Notes under the pieces: model-generated
Database searches by the model: none
The model's input: only the letters and a program-made list of their open reading frames with translations
What the model was told of the DNA's origin: nothing
Origin: an uncultured Prevotellaceae bacterium
GTDB lineage: Bacteria > Bacteroidota > Bacteroidia > Bacteroidales > Bacteroidaceae
Direction: 5' to 3'
Assembly (NCBI GenBank): GCA_900318815.1
Contig: ONMA01000010.1
Coordinates: forward strand, 62,001-126,000
Length of the DNA stretch: 64,000 nucleotides
Shown here: positions 34,321 through 43,428 of the stretch, one piece after another
How the letters are laid out: each line of letters opens with the position of its first letter
How positions within the stretch are numbered: the first letter of the stretch is position 1
Translations under genes and position numbers: made by a program

Positions 34321-37300
34321 TTATTGATATACATTCCGCGTTGTGAGGGCTTTCCGCTGAGCTTGCGTCCGTCTCCCCTCGCCCTTTGGAGAGGGGCCGG
34401 GGGTGAGGCTGATGCCTGTTGTTTCTTCTCCGTCAAAGCTTAATGCAAACGCACGTGCCTTAGCTCCAGCGTTGTTCTTGATGTATGGCACTGAGAAGTA
34501 GGCACGACATGAGCGAATCTGGCGGTCAATGGTTGAGTAGTACAGTGTGTTTGAGTCACCCAAGAACAGGATGCTCTTGTCATCAGCTATCACACTGACT
34601 GGCGAGTATGTACCCACCATCTGTACTGTCTCCAGCCCTGTGGTCTCACTCTCCACAGTCTGAGCCGTCGAGTTGCTGATGGTTACGCCCTGGAATACAG
34701 GATTGCTGATGTCGTCACCACTCGTCCACTTCACCAGATAGGGTACTCCAGCCTCAATCGCTGTTGCCGTCTTGAACCACAGATACAGCGTGCCGTTCTC
34801 CGTGTTGAAGCCGTTCTTCTGTGTCACGTCCATAGTCATCAACGTAGCACCAGCAAAGTCCGCATGGGCAGCAATCTGCGCTGCACTCAACGAGAACGGC
34901 AGACACAGCGTGTTCCAGGCACCGTCCTTGTAGAGTGTGCGGCCCGAGAGCGTCACGTCGGCCACGCAGCCGTCAGCCGTGTTGATGACCGTGCTGTTGT
35001 CGGTGTTGTCGGCGAGAGTGACGGTGGCGGGCGTGCCGTAGAAGTTGCCGTCGAACCAGATGCCATGCTCGTAGGCCTTCACGATGCCGTAGTCCTGTAC
35101 GAGACTGCCGACATCCGGCAGGCTGACGACGGCTGGCGTGCCCTGGTTGGTGGGCAGGTTGTCGGTGGCGACGTAGTAGCAGTTGTCGATGGTCGGCTCG
35201 TAGATGCCTTCGTTGCCTGTATACCAGCGGGCGAAGGTGCTGTTGAGCATGCCTGCGGCTACGCTGCCAGGCTTCATCAGCGAGTTCTTGATGGCGGGCT
35301 TGTTGTAGACCCCCCATCCGATGAAGCCGCCGCAATTGTTGGTGCCGGCAGTGGTGGCAAAGGAGCCGTCGAACACGCAGCCTTCGATGGTGATGTCGTT
35401 GCCGCTTCCGCTCAGTGTGCTGACCAGTCCGCCGTGCGTGCCGTCACCCTTGATGCTGCTGTTGATGTTGACCGAACTGATGCAGCCCGTGAGGGTCAAC
35501 GCGGCGTGCGACTCTGACACGATGCCGCCGGCGAACGGTGCGCTGGTGGTGATGGTACCCGCGACGTGCAGGTTCTTGATGGTGGCGTTGCTCACGTGGC
35601 TGAACGGAGCGGCGTTATTCGCAGAGGAGTTGTAGTTGACGGTCAGCGTATGGCCGTCGCCATTGAATGTACTCTGGAACGAGTAGGTTTCACTGACGCC
35701 CACCATCTCCGATACACTGATATCGGCGGTCAGCTTCACGGTCTGGTCGCTAAAGGTATAGCCTAAAGCCACCAGATTGCAGAAGGTCGCCCAGTCGTCG
35801 GCATTGTTGATAAGGAGGTTACCGTCGTCATCAGCCTGAAATCCTTTCATCCATGAGGTGGCACTTATCGTCACGTCGTTGTCGGGCATGTTGAGTGTAT
35901 AGCGGTTACCCGAGCGCGTTAGCTTACCGGCACTGGTCTGGAAACCAGCGGGGATATAGCCATTACGGTAGCCGCTAAGCATCAGACTGATATCTTGGCC
36001 GATGGCACCATAGAACACGCCGTCATACTCGAAGCACTTGTCATAGACTGTCAGCCCGCTGACGTTATACGCTCCCTTTGCAGTCTCGGAGCAAGCGACG
36101 ATGACATTCGCGCCAGCAGTAATGGGACGTACGCGCATGCCTTGCGCCGAGCCCAACGTCGCGATATAGAAGCAGTTCACAATCCTGCCGGCAACGAAGT
36201 CACGCACCAAGGTTCCACCATCGTTAATGAGAGACTCGCCTGCTGCCGCTGCAATGTTAGTGTTAGGGGCATATAGAGAATTACTAACATCGGGGAAATC
36301 ATATCCGGTGGGGAAGCCCCGCCCTATGAGACCGCCACAGCTGGTGGTACCACTTGTCGTGAACAGACGACCGTCATAGACGCAACCCGTAATGTGGAGT
36401 TCACGGCATGCCAAGGCCGCAATGCCACCGTGTGATGCCTCGCCGAAAATACTGCTGTGGATGACAGTACTGACGCGGCAGTTTATGATATAGTTAATTA
36501 CTTTAAGAAGTTCACCATAAGGGCAGGCTACAAGTCCTGCTGCGTATTTTTTGGAAGTGTAGATGTCGCCAGTCACCTTAAGGTCGCGAATGGTGGCATC
36601 CTTGATGTGGCGGAAGGGGGCGCAGTATTCTTCGGCGAAGGGCTTTGCGGATGAGCCTTTGGTAAAGGTCAGCGTATGGCCGTCGCCGAGGAAGGCGCCC
36701 TGAAACGAGTGAGCCTCACTTACCCCCACCATCGTAGAAGTGCTGATGTCGGCGGTCAGCTTCACTTGTTTCCCATAGTAGTTCTTGGCACCGCTGTTGA
36801 CGTCATTGGCAAATAAGCACCAATCCATGTTGCTGCCGATGAGGTATGGACTGTCGGCAGTACCTTCGCCTGCGAGCTGTGAGCCGAAAACGACGATCTT
36901 GAATGTATTCGAGTCAGCATAAGCTCCATGCCCTGCGAGGACGAGTGTGTATTCGCCCTCAGTGCTGATGGTGACAGGAAATTTATCAACGGCCTTCCCA
37001 TTCAGCGTGGCAGTGTAGTCGGAGCCTAATTCGAGGGGCATGCTCTCTACGCCTGTCACAGTTGGCGTGATGCTGACTCCTTCATTGAGGCTGTAAGATT
37101 CTGCTATTCCGCTGATGTCGCAGAGAACATAGTAGGTGTTAGCATCTGCTGCAGAGATGCTGTAGTACATTTCATTAGATGGTGGGTTGGTGAATACCCG
37201 ATAGCCTCCGCTGACGGTGCATGCGTTTGCAGGTGAACCAATCTGAGGTGTGATGTAGTAACAATTGGTGATAGTGCCGCTACCAGCCTGCAAGCCCATG

Positions 37301-39756
37301 GGGTGCATGGACGATATATTGGTGTAGGTGCCCTTCTCAAGACAGTTCACGAGTGTGGGCGTAGCGCTGTCGCTCCACCCCCAGAACACGCCGACATTGG
37401 GACGGTTGCCATCCACACCACTGACGGCACCGGCAAAAATACAGTCCTTGATAGTGGTGGTTGACGACTGTCCATGACCGATGAAACCGCCGGTATAGTC
37501 GCTGCTGGTCCTGATTGTGGCAGTGACGATGCAATCCTCTATGAGGTTAGTGCCGCCGGCGAAAGCCACAAGACCTGACGAGTGTCTTATGTTTGTGGTG
37601 ACAGTGCCCGCAATAGTAAGATTCTTGATGGTAGCACCATCGATGTAGATGAAGGGAGCCAGGCTCGAATTGTAGGTAGTGAGGTCTGCGGTGATGGTGT
37701 GGCCGCCACCGAGGAAGGTGCCACTGAAGGGACGGGCGTTTTCTGCGTTTTCATCATAGATGCCTACACCCCTCGCAATTTCGATGTCAGCATCCAGCTG
37801 CACGAACTGGCCGCTATAGTTGTAGCCGTTGACGACATTTTGTGCCAACGCGTTCCAGTCGGCTGTACTCGTGATGCGCCAGGGGTTGGCCTGAGTTCCA
37901 GCACCGGAGAGCGTTGCCTCTCCTTCGATATAAGGCACAATCTTCTTGCCGGCTATATTATCGGTCGTGGCTATTGTTGTCGTACCGTCAATGAGAAATT
38001 GCTTGCCCTCGATGAAAGAGAAACTGGAAAGGTGTATCTCTGGATGTCCGCTTGTGTAGCCAGTACTATAGATGAAGTCTTCCAGGTTGGTCCACCCCAG
38101 TTTCAATCTGCCATTGTGATACCCCTCAAACATAAATCCAGGCCCAATGCCTGCACCACCATCGCCATAGGCAGAAACCTGACCGCCACTGATGGTGATG
38201 TCACCGCATACACCATATCCTTCATATTCTGCAAGATCACTTCGGCCCATGCCGCCACCGATGCCTGCGGACATACTTCCACCACGGGCTTTGACCACGC
38301 CACCATTGATGGTGATGGTTCCACCACTGCGATTCTTATAGTCGCCGCCGATGCCTGCAGCTCTCGAACCGCCTTTGACGTCGATGGTGCCGCCATTGAT
38401 GGTGATTTCACCCACAAACTCGGCTCCAATGCCCGACTTGTGATCATCGCAGCCGTCGATGACAAGCGCCCCCGAACCGTTAATGGTCAGGCGGTTACCT
38501 CTGCTCACCTCGATGCCTTTGGGGGCATGGAGCGTAGCGCCATCACCAAGGTTCAGCACAGCGGGGCCGCTGATGTTGATACGCGTGGGGGCAGTCGCGT
38601 CGGAATAAACCATAAAGGTGGTCAAACCAGCAACCGAGTTGCCGCCGCAGTTGCCACCAGCGCCGCCAGTGCCAACAGTTTCAGAACTAATGTAGCTGTC
38701 GTAGTTATACGCATCGTCCTCCCAACCTGTTGCATTGATTTTTACTTGACCACTTTTGATGGCATTATGATTCATGATGCTTTCTGCACCTGTGGCAGCC
38801 CAAGTGCCGTCACGGTTCTGGCCGCCTTTGCCGCCAGGAGCCTTGACAACGTAGTAACCTGGTTCTGTTGACCAGTCAAGATTGCCGGAGGCACCGCCGC
38901 CACCGCCGCCACCGCCGGGGCCGCCGGTACCGATGTTCGCGGCTGCGCCGCCGAAGCCGCCAGCACCACCGCCACCGCCGCCGGCTGCAGTATAGTTGTA
39001 ACCTGTACCGTCATAAAAAGCGCTCTTGCCCGCACTGCCTGCACTGCCGCTTGTGCCTGCCGTGCCGCCCTTGGCAGAGAGATTGACTAAGGACTGGAGC
39101 CTATAGAAACTACCCATGGCTGCAGCGGTTGTACCGGCATGGCCTGCGATACCACTGCCGCCACCAGCGGCTTTCCACTCAGTGGTTACACTTGCAGCAC
39201 CTGCACCGCCCTGGCCGCCATTGCCGCCGCGCGTGCCGATGCCCGCACCGGCTCCGCCGCCGCCATTGCCACCTGTGCCGCCTGTACCTGACCAGTAATT
39301 ACTGTCCCAACCTGCGTCACCACCAGCGCCGCCATTGCCGCCATTAGCAGCGTTGCCGCCCGTGGCGTTCAACGTGCCGCTGCCGAGAAGGTGGAGGGTA
39401 TTGCCCTCCGTCAGCTCAATGCCGGCACCGGCGCCCGTCGTGCCGTTAGCGTTGGCTCCCGTGCAAGTGACGGTCACGCCCTGGGGCACATAGAAATACA
39501 CCGTGCCCAGGATGGTCAGGCCGCTGCCGCCTGCCGTGCTGTTGGTAAACGTAAGGTCCGAATTGGCGTAATAGTATGTTGTAGTACCTGCCGCACCAAG
39601 CGTCTTTCCCGTCGAAGAACCCGCATTAAGCTTGGTCCAGTTTGCCGATGTGGTATTAGTCATAGCATAGACCTCCTCCCAACTGGCTTGTGCCCACGCT
39701 CCCTGCACCATGGCGCAGAGCAGGGCGAGGATCAGAAATAATTGTTTGGTTCTCAT
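34321..39756 (-). CDS. Giant secreted surface protein with a repeat-shifted C-terminus
   Basis: 1811 residues with a clear signal peptide (LFLILALLCAMVQGAWAQ). After a short beta region comes a Gly-rich section (about 130-330, many GGNGG and GGGGG runs). A beta-helix-like part with repeated ITINGG and AGIGG turns follows (about 400-540). Then come three GLUG-like modules, each with W(N/C/A)xxA or F, a QLDADI or KLTADI strand and GDGHTLT (near 630, 985 and 1335). The C-terminal 150 residues form a separate domain. After ETTGIS the frame enters a palindromic repeat (LTPGPSPKGEG) and ends RKALTTRNVYQ. In the next frame the DNA reads GRKLSGKPSQRGMYI and GKKILVK, the usual conserved end of such proteins, terminating at 34296. 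The repeat has thus shifted the reading frame. Confidence 0.85.
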   Translation of the reverse strand: MRTKQLFLILALLCAMVQGAWAQASWEEVYAMTNTTSANWTKLNAGSSTGKTLGAAGTTTYYYANSDLTFTNSTAGGSGLTILGTVYFYVPQGVTVTCTGANANGTTGAGAGIELTEGNTLHLLGSGTLNATGGNAANGGNGGAGGDAGWDSNYWSGTGGTGGNGGGGAGAGIGTRGGNGGQGGAGAASVTTEWKAAGGGSGIAGHAGTTAAAMGSFYRLQSLVNLSAKGGTAGTSGSAGSAGKSAFYDGTGYNYTAAGGGGGGAGGFGGAAANIGTGGPGGGGGGGGASGNLDWSTEPGYYVVKAPGGKGGQNRDGTWAATGAESIMNHNAIKSGQVKINATGWEDDAYNYDSYISSETVGTGGAGGNCGGNSVAGLTTFMVYSDATAPTRINISGPAVLNLGDGATLHAPKGIEVSRGNRLTINGSGALVIDGCDDHKSGIGAEFVGEITINGGTIDVKGGSRAAGIGGDYKNRSGGTITINGGVVKARGGSMSAGIGGGMGRSDLAEYEGYGVCGDITISGGQVSAYGDGGAGIGPGFMFEGYHNGRLKLGWTNLEDFIYSTGYTSGHPEIHLSSFSFIEGKQFLIDGTTTIATTDNIAGKKIVPYIEGEATLSGAGTQANPWRITSTADWNALAQNVVNGYNYSGQFVQLDADIEIARGVGIYDENAENARPFSGTFLGGGHTITADLTTYNSSLAPFIYIDGATIKNLTIAGTVTTNIRHSSGLVAFAGGTNLIEDCIVTATIRTSSDYTGGFIGHGQSSTTTIKDCIFAGAVSGVDGNRPNVGVFWGWSDSATPTLVNCLEKGTYTNISSMHPMGLQAGSGTITNCYYITPQIGSPANACTVSGGYRVFTNPPSNEMYYSISAADANTYYVLCDISGIAESYSLNEGVSITPTVTGVESMPLELGSDYTATLNGKAVDKFPVTISTEGEYTLVLAGHGAYADSNTFKIVVFGSQLAGEGTADSPYLIGSNMDWCLFANDVNSGAKNYYGKQVKLTADISTSTMVGVSEAHSFQGAFLGDGHTLTFTKGSSAKPFAEEYCAPFRHIKDATIRDLKVTGDIYTSKKYAAGLVACPYGELLKVINYIINCRVSTVIHSSIFGEASHGGIAALACRELHITGCVYDGRLFTTSGTTSCGGLIGRGFPTGYDFPDVSNSLYAPNTNIAAAAGESLINDGGTLVRDFVAGRIVNCFYIATLGSAQGMRVRPITAGANVIVACSETAKGAYNVSGLTVYDKCFEYDGVFYGAIGQDISLMLSGYRNGYIPAGFQTSAGKLTRSGNRYTLNMPDNDVTISATSWMKGFQADDDGNLLINNADDWATFCNLVALGYTFSDQTVKLTADISVSEMVGVSETYSFQSTFNGDGHTLTVNYNSSANNAAPFSHVSNATIKNLHVAGTITTSAPFAGGIVSESHAALTLTGCISSVNINSSIKGDGTHGGLVSTLSGSGNDITIEGCVFDGSFATTAGTNNCGGFIGWGVYNKPAIKNSLMKPGSVAAGMLNSTFARWYTGNEGIYEPTIDNCYYVATDNLPTNQGTPAVVSLPDVGSLVQDYGIVKAYEHGIWFDGNFYGTPATVTLADNTDNSTVINTADGCVADVTLSGRTLYKDGAWNTLCLPFSLSAAQIAAHADFAGATLMTMDVTQKNGFNTENGTLYLWFKTATAIEAGVPYLVKWTSGDDISNPVFQGVTISNSTAQTVESETTGLETVQMVGTYSPVSVIADDKSILFLGDSNTLYYSTIDRQIRSCRAYFSVPYIKNNAGAKARAFALSFDGEETTGISLTPGPSPKGEGRRTQAQRKALTTRNVYQ
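34371..34409 (-). repeat. Palindromic LTPGPSPKGEG-type repeat in the surface-protein gene
   Basis: On the minus strand it is CTCACCCCGGCCCCTCTCC followed by AAAGGGCGAGGGGAGA, with a CCCCTC/GAGGGG stem. It is related in plan to the A1 and A2 repeats but is a separate family. It lies exactly where the frame of the conserved C-terminus is lost. Confidence 0.8.
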
Positions 39757-39991
39757 ATCGTATTTATTTAATTTGTTATTTATTGATTGGCGCTAAAAAA
39801 CGATGCGGCCCCCTCGCTTTATAGCGAGAAAAGCCGTATATTCAGACGCCCGCGCGGGCAGTATATAAAGATGAAGCATCGCTTTACTCTCGCTGCTCCG
39901 TCGGTTCTCTCGCTTCGCTCGGCTTTGCCGCTTGGCTTGTCCAAGAACATGATTTTAAATCCTTGATGTAAGTGATATATCTGTAAGAATC

Positions 39992-40093
39992 TCATTCTTC
40001 ATTTTCACCACAACTGAAAGGCTGACATTCAGTCAGCCTTTTCTCTGAAGCGCGTACAAGTTCACATCGTGCCAGCAGTTCTTCTACAGTCAT
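39992..40093 (-). pseudogene. Truncated GNAT-type toxin remnant (33 residues)
   Basis: ATG 40093 encodes MTVEELLARCELVRASEKRL and TECQPFSCGENEE before a stop. The string CQPFSCG matches, from memory, the N-terminal motif of Bacteroidales GNAT acetyltransferases that continue DxDLDxFF; the acetyltransferase domain is missing. It overlaps the stop of the antitoxin-like gene as ATGA. Downstream sequence to 39757 is GC-rich with no recognisable gene. Confidence 0.55.
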
Positions 40094-40248
40094 AGCACGT
40101 TGGTAGTTTTCAGAAAGTCAGAAACGACTTTCGCCTCATGGCGATAGTCTTGCGTACCCGGATTCTGTTCCGTTCGCTTTGCTTCACACTCAAACGACTT
40201 AGCTGTCTCGCCGTAGAGTGTCGGTATTGCTCTGATTGCTGTTGCCAT
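40090..40248 (-). CDS. Small antitoxin-like protein (52 residues)
   Basis: ATG 40248 encodes MATAIRAIPTLYGETAKSFE followed by a charged helix and KVVSDFLKTTNVL. Proteins starting MATAIRAIPTL upstream of a GNAT enzyme form a common Bacteroidales toxin-antitoxin-like pair, as I remember it. Here the partner at 39992-40093 is truncated, so this gene is probably an orphan. Function is inferred from context. Confidence 0.5.
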   Translation of the reverse strand: MATAIRAIPTLYGETAKSFECEAKRTEQNPGTQDYRHEAKVVSDFLKTTNVL

Positions 40249-40408
40249 AGTTATCTATCTTTCTTATTATCAATTTGTCATTTTTAATATTGACCGATAT
40301 TGCGAAAGGAGAACAATGCTTGTTCAATGTCTCCTGTTTTATCGCTTTAGCGGCGTTCACGCTGCAAAGATACATATTTTTTTCAATTAATGATATGATT
40401 TGAAGATT

Positions 40409-40660
40409 TTAACGTGATTTTGGAGAGATTTTGTTACATTTTGATACAAAAAACGAGAACCACATGAAAGCGTTTTCGTTGTCGGCATTGTGGGCATAGA
40501 AGTCTAATTTGGTGTCATCTGAAACAGGCCAAACAAAGGTGCTCCATGTATTGTCTGTCTTGGTGAATGTCTTGTTCCATGAACTTTCACCAACTTGACA
40601 GTTCATGGTGAAGCTATTAAGCGTTGCCGTTGTGGTTGCGGCCTCCGTTCGTGTTGTCAT
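40409..40660 (-). pseudogene. Fragment resembling a fimbrillin-like protein
   Basis: An 83-residue frame without a signal peptide begins MTTRTEAATTTATLNSFTMN and contains DNTWSTFVWPVSDDTKLDFY. The Arg-Thr start, FxxN pattern and (Y/F)WP...LDFYA resemble the N-terminal domain of Mfa/FimA-like fimbrillins just after the lipobox. The rest of the protein is absent. Together with the toxin stump it makes 39.8-40.7 kb a region of gene remains. Confidence 0.5.
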
Positions 40661-40724
40661 TTCTCATATTGTCTACGTTTATTAATTAATATTGACTGTT
40701 TATTCTTTTTCCGAACAGGTCGGT

Positions 40725-42053
40725 TTATAGCATCTTGATGGAATTGAGGAACACGATGAGGATGGCTGCGGGTATCACCCAGCGCAGCAGGGTGAGATAG
40801 ACGACTGAGGCCACTCGGCCACCCTGCCAACGAGCCTTGGGAACGAACCATCCTGTAAACAAGGCCATAGCGATTGCACCAAGAGGTATCAGGAAATTGG
40901 TGACTACGATGTTGGCGTTGTCAAACAGGTTGTGCCCCAGGATGGTGAGCCAGTCGGCATGACCTGTTATCGAGAGGATACACAGGATGTTGGTAGTCAC
41001 CTGTATCAAGCCGACGACGATCACACTCTGATGGCGGTTGAGGGGGCACTTTGTCCCTGCTGTGGCTTCACAGAAGAATGCGACCATTACCTCCATCAAC
41101 GAGATGGTGGAGGTGATGGCTGCCATACACATCAGAGCGAAGAAGGCAACGCTTGTCAGCGTGGGGCTGAGGGTATTCTGGAACACTTCGGGCAAGGTGA
41201 TGAAGGTGAGTTCCGGGCCTTCGGTGGGGCTGAACCCGTATGCGAACACGGCAGGAAAGATGATGGTGCCGGCGAGCAACGACACAATCATGACAAGGAC
41301 AATCATTTGCATCGACGTGGTGGCTACGTTCTGGTCTTTGGGCATATATCCTCCGTAAGTGACGAGTATGCCCATGCCGATGGATAAGGTGAAGAAACTG
41401 AGGCCCAAGGCGTTGAGTATGACCTGCGGAGTAATCTTCGAGAAGTCGGGGTGGAACAGGAAGTGCAATCCGGCGATGCCGCCGTCGAGCATCACCATGC
41501 GGACAGCCATCACTACCAGCATGAGGAATAGCAGGGGCATGAGAATCTTACTCAGCCGCTCAATGCCCTTATTTACGTCGAACCACAGCACCGAGGCCGT
41601 GAACACAATGGCTAAAATGGCATACAGTATCATTACAGGGGCGTTCGCCTCGAATGCCTTGAAGAAGGCCGTCAGTTCCAGGGCATCCATGCAAGCGAAG
41701 GTGTCGCGCGCGGCTTCAACCATGTAGTAGAAGCACCATCCCGTAACAACGAAATAGAAACTCATAATCAGCAGCACCGACAACATCGCCGTCCACGACA
41801 GCCATTGCCAGCGGTTTGAGCCGCTCAGGGCGCGGAAGGCACCGTAGGTACTCTTGCCCGACAGCTTGCCTATCAGGAACTCGTTCATCGCCAAAGGCAG
41901 GCCGAAGATGATTGAGCAGACAATATAGACGATGATGAAAGCACCACCACCGTTTTCACCCACGGTATAGGGAAACTTCCAGATACTCCCCAGCCCTACG
42001 GCGCTGCCTGCGGCAGCCAGCAGAACTCCGATTCTTGATGTAAAAGATTTCAT
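40725..42053 (-). CDS. Sodium-dependent transporter of the NSS/SNF family
   Basis: 442 residues, about 11 hydrophobic helices. The first helix reads IGVLLAAAGSAVGLGSIWKFPY with the unwound AVGLG and the WKFPY signature of LeuT-fold NSS transporters, followed by ENGGGAF. It should import an amino acid or related compound with Na+. No partner is encoded nearby and it is transcribed alone from a promoter at 42110. The start ATG 42053 is the obvious one. The substrate is unknown. Confidence 0.9.
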   Translation of the reverse strand: MKSFTSRIGVLLAAAGSAVGLGSIWKFPYTVGENGGGAFIIVYIVCSIIFGLPLAMNEFLIGKLSGKSTYGAFRALSGSNRWQWLSWTAMLSVLLIMSFYFVVTGWCFYYMVEAARDTFACMDALELTAFFKAFEANAPVMILYAILAIVFTASVLWFDVNKGIERLSKILMPLLFLMLVVMAVRMVMLDGGIAGLHFLFHPDFSKITPQVILNALGLSFFTLSIGMGILVTYGGYMPKDQNVATTSMQMIVLVMIVSLLAGTIIFPAVFAYGFSPTEGPELTFITLPEVFQNTLSPTLTSVAFFALMCMAAITSTISLMEVMVAFFCEATAGTKCPLNRHQSVIVVGLIQVTTNILCILSITGHADWLTILGHNLFDNANIVVTNFLIPLGAIAMALFTGWFVPKARWQGGRVASVVYLTLLRWVIPAAILIVFLNSIKML

Positions 42054-42109
42054 TATGATAATTACAAGTCTATTCAGCTCATGGCTATGGTTTCAGCATT
42101 AATAAGGGG

Positions 42110-42117
42110 CAAAAGTA
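42110..42117 (-). promoter_or_regulatory. -7 element TACTTTTG for the NSS transporter
   Basis: TGTACTTTTGCCCC on the minus strand stands 57 bp before the transporter start and matches TAnnTTTG. Confidence 0.6.
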
Positions 42118-42240
42118 CAAAAAAAAACTGTATTACAAGCAGTTTTGCCGGTTTTTTTGATTTTTCCCCCAAGATTGACAGGCTTTCTGACAATTTGTCA
42201 ATATTTCCCTGCGATTGCAGCTTGTTTAGAAAAAAGTTCG

Positions 42241-42248
42241 TAACTTTG
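42241..42248 (+). promoter_or_regulatory. -7 element TAACTTTG for the BRO gene
   Basis: CTTGTTTAGAAAAAA is followed by TCGTAACTTTGCACGCA 25 bp before ATG 42273. It matches the promoter at 18550 closely, including the flanking TTTAGAAAAAA and GCACGCA. Confidence 0.7.
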
Positions 42249-42272
42249 CACGCACAAAAAAGCAGCAGAGAC

Positions 42273-43145
42273 ATGAACGATAATTTCGCCATCCAGCTCT
42301 TCGAGGGCAAGAAGGTTCGCATCGTATGGGATGCGGAGAAAGAGAAGTACTATTTCGCCGTGGCGGACATAGTGCAAGTGTTAACCGAAAGCGAGGATGT
42401 GAAGCAGTACATCAAGCGGATGCGGGCACGCGACCCCGAACTCAATTCCAGGTGGGGTACAATTTGTACCCCTACTCGAATGATGGCCGCTGACGGTAAG
42501 GTGTACAAGACTCAGGCCGCCGACCTCGAGGGCATCTTCCGCATCATCCAGAGCATTCCGTCGAAGAAGGCGGAGCCGGTGAAGCGCTGGCTCGCTGAGG
42601 TGGGTGCCCAGCGCATCGACCAGATGATCGACCCGGAACTGACCTTTCAGATGGCTGTGGAGGACTACCGCCGACAGGGTTATAGCGACCGCTGGATTAA
42701 CGAGCGCATGCGCAGTATCGAGATGCGCAAGGAGCTAACCGACGAATGGCACCGCTCCGGCATCCAAGAGCCGAAGGACTTCGCCACGCTGACTAACGTA
42801 CTCACCAAGGCGTGGAGCGGCATGACCACGGGCGAATACAAGCGCCACAAGGGACTGACGAAGGAGAACCTGCGCGACAACATGACGAATGTGGAGCTGG
42901 CACTCAACACGCTGGCCGAGGTTACCACCACCGAACTGTCGCGCCAGCGCAATCCCAAGGGCATGGCACAATCACGTAAGACGGCGCAAGAGGGTGGCGA
43001 GGTAGCGCGCAACGCACGCGCCGACATCGAAAGCCGCCTCGGTCGCAGCGTCATCTCTTCTGAGCGCGCCTCCGACTACATCAAGCCCATCGAACAGACC
43101 GATGCCAAAGTGCTACCGCAAAACGACGAAAGCGCCAACGAGTAG
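42273..43145 (+). CDS. BRO-N/DinD-like DNA-binding protein
   Basis: 290 residues from ATG 42273, which sits just after a good promoter; the longer frame starting at 42081 crosses that promoter. The N-terminal 100 residues (FEGKKVRIVWDAEKEKYYF, VADIVQVLTES, LEGIFRIIQSIPS) form a BRO-N antirepressor domain. The remainder matches the helical C-terminal part found in Bacteroides BRO proteins and in E. coli DinD (ELTDEWHRSGI, LTKENLRDNMT). Such proteins are often phage-derived regulators or DNA-damage-induced. No phage genes are adjacent. Confidence 0.8.
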   Translation: MNDNFAIQLFEGKKVRIVWDAEKEKYYFAVADIVQVLTESEDVKQYIKRMRARDPELNSRWGTICTPTRMMAADGKVYKTQAADLEGIFRIIQSIPSKKAEPVKRWLAEVGAQRIDQMIDPELTFQMAVEDYRRQGYSDRWINERMRSIEMRKELTDEWHRSGIQEPKDFATLTNVLTKAWSGMTTGEYKRHKGLTKENLRDNMTNVELALNTLAEVTTTELSRQRNPKGMAQSRKTAQEGGEVARNARADIESRLGRSVISSERASDYIKPIEQTDAKVLPQNDESANE

Positions 43146-43214
43146 TCCCCTTACATCTTGGCGTATGCTTCCTTACACCTCCACGCATAGCACTTTACAC
43201 TTTGATGTATGGCA

Positions 43215-43251
43215 AATCACACCGTGATTAATATGAAATCACGGTGTGATT
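43215..43251. repeat. 15-bp perfect inverted repeat (possible operator)
   Basis: AATCACACCGTGATT and AATCACGGTGTGATT are separated by 7 bp. They lie after the BRO gene and about 180 bp before the ABC binding-protein gene. Confidence 0.7.
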
Positions 43252-43295
43252 AATGCTCCGTCAGGGTGTAATCAATGCTCCGTCAGGGTGTAATG
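43252..43295. repeat. Two tandem 22-bp copies of AATGCTCCGTCAGGGTGTAA
   Basis: Direct repeat directly after the inverted repeat. GGTGTAAT resembles part of its arm, so the cluster may be one binding region. Confidence 0.65.
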
Positions 43296-43393
43296 GACTA
43301 TGCATCAACGGTGATAGCCCGAGGAAAGAACGTTTTTTTGCTGCTTTCTTCGCAATTCTCCGTCCAACAGACTGATAATTCGGGAATTTTGTC

Positions 43394-43401
43394 TAATTTT
43401 G
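43394..43401 (+). promoter_or_regulatory. -7 element TAATTTTG for the ABC binding-protein gene
   Basis: GTCTAATTTTGCACG is 28 bp before ATG 43429, whose ribosome site AAAGGA is 5 nt upstream of the start. Confidence 0.6.
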
Positions 43402-43428
43402 CACGAAATATTGCAAATAGAAAGGACT

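Noticed and set aside
37582-38871. 429-codon plus-strand frame opposite the giant surface protein
   Set aside because: It mirrors repetitive Gly/Thr codons of the minus-strand gene; no signal peptide or domain.
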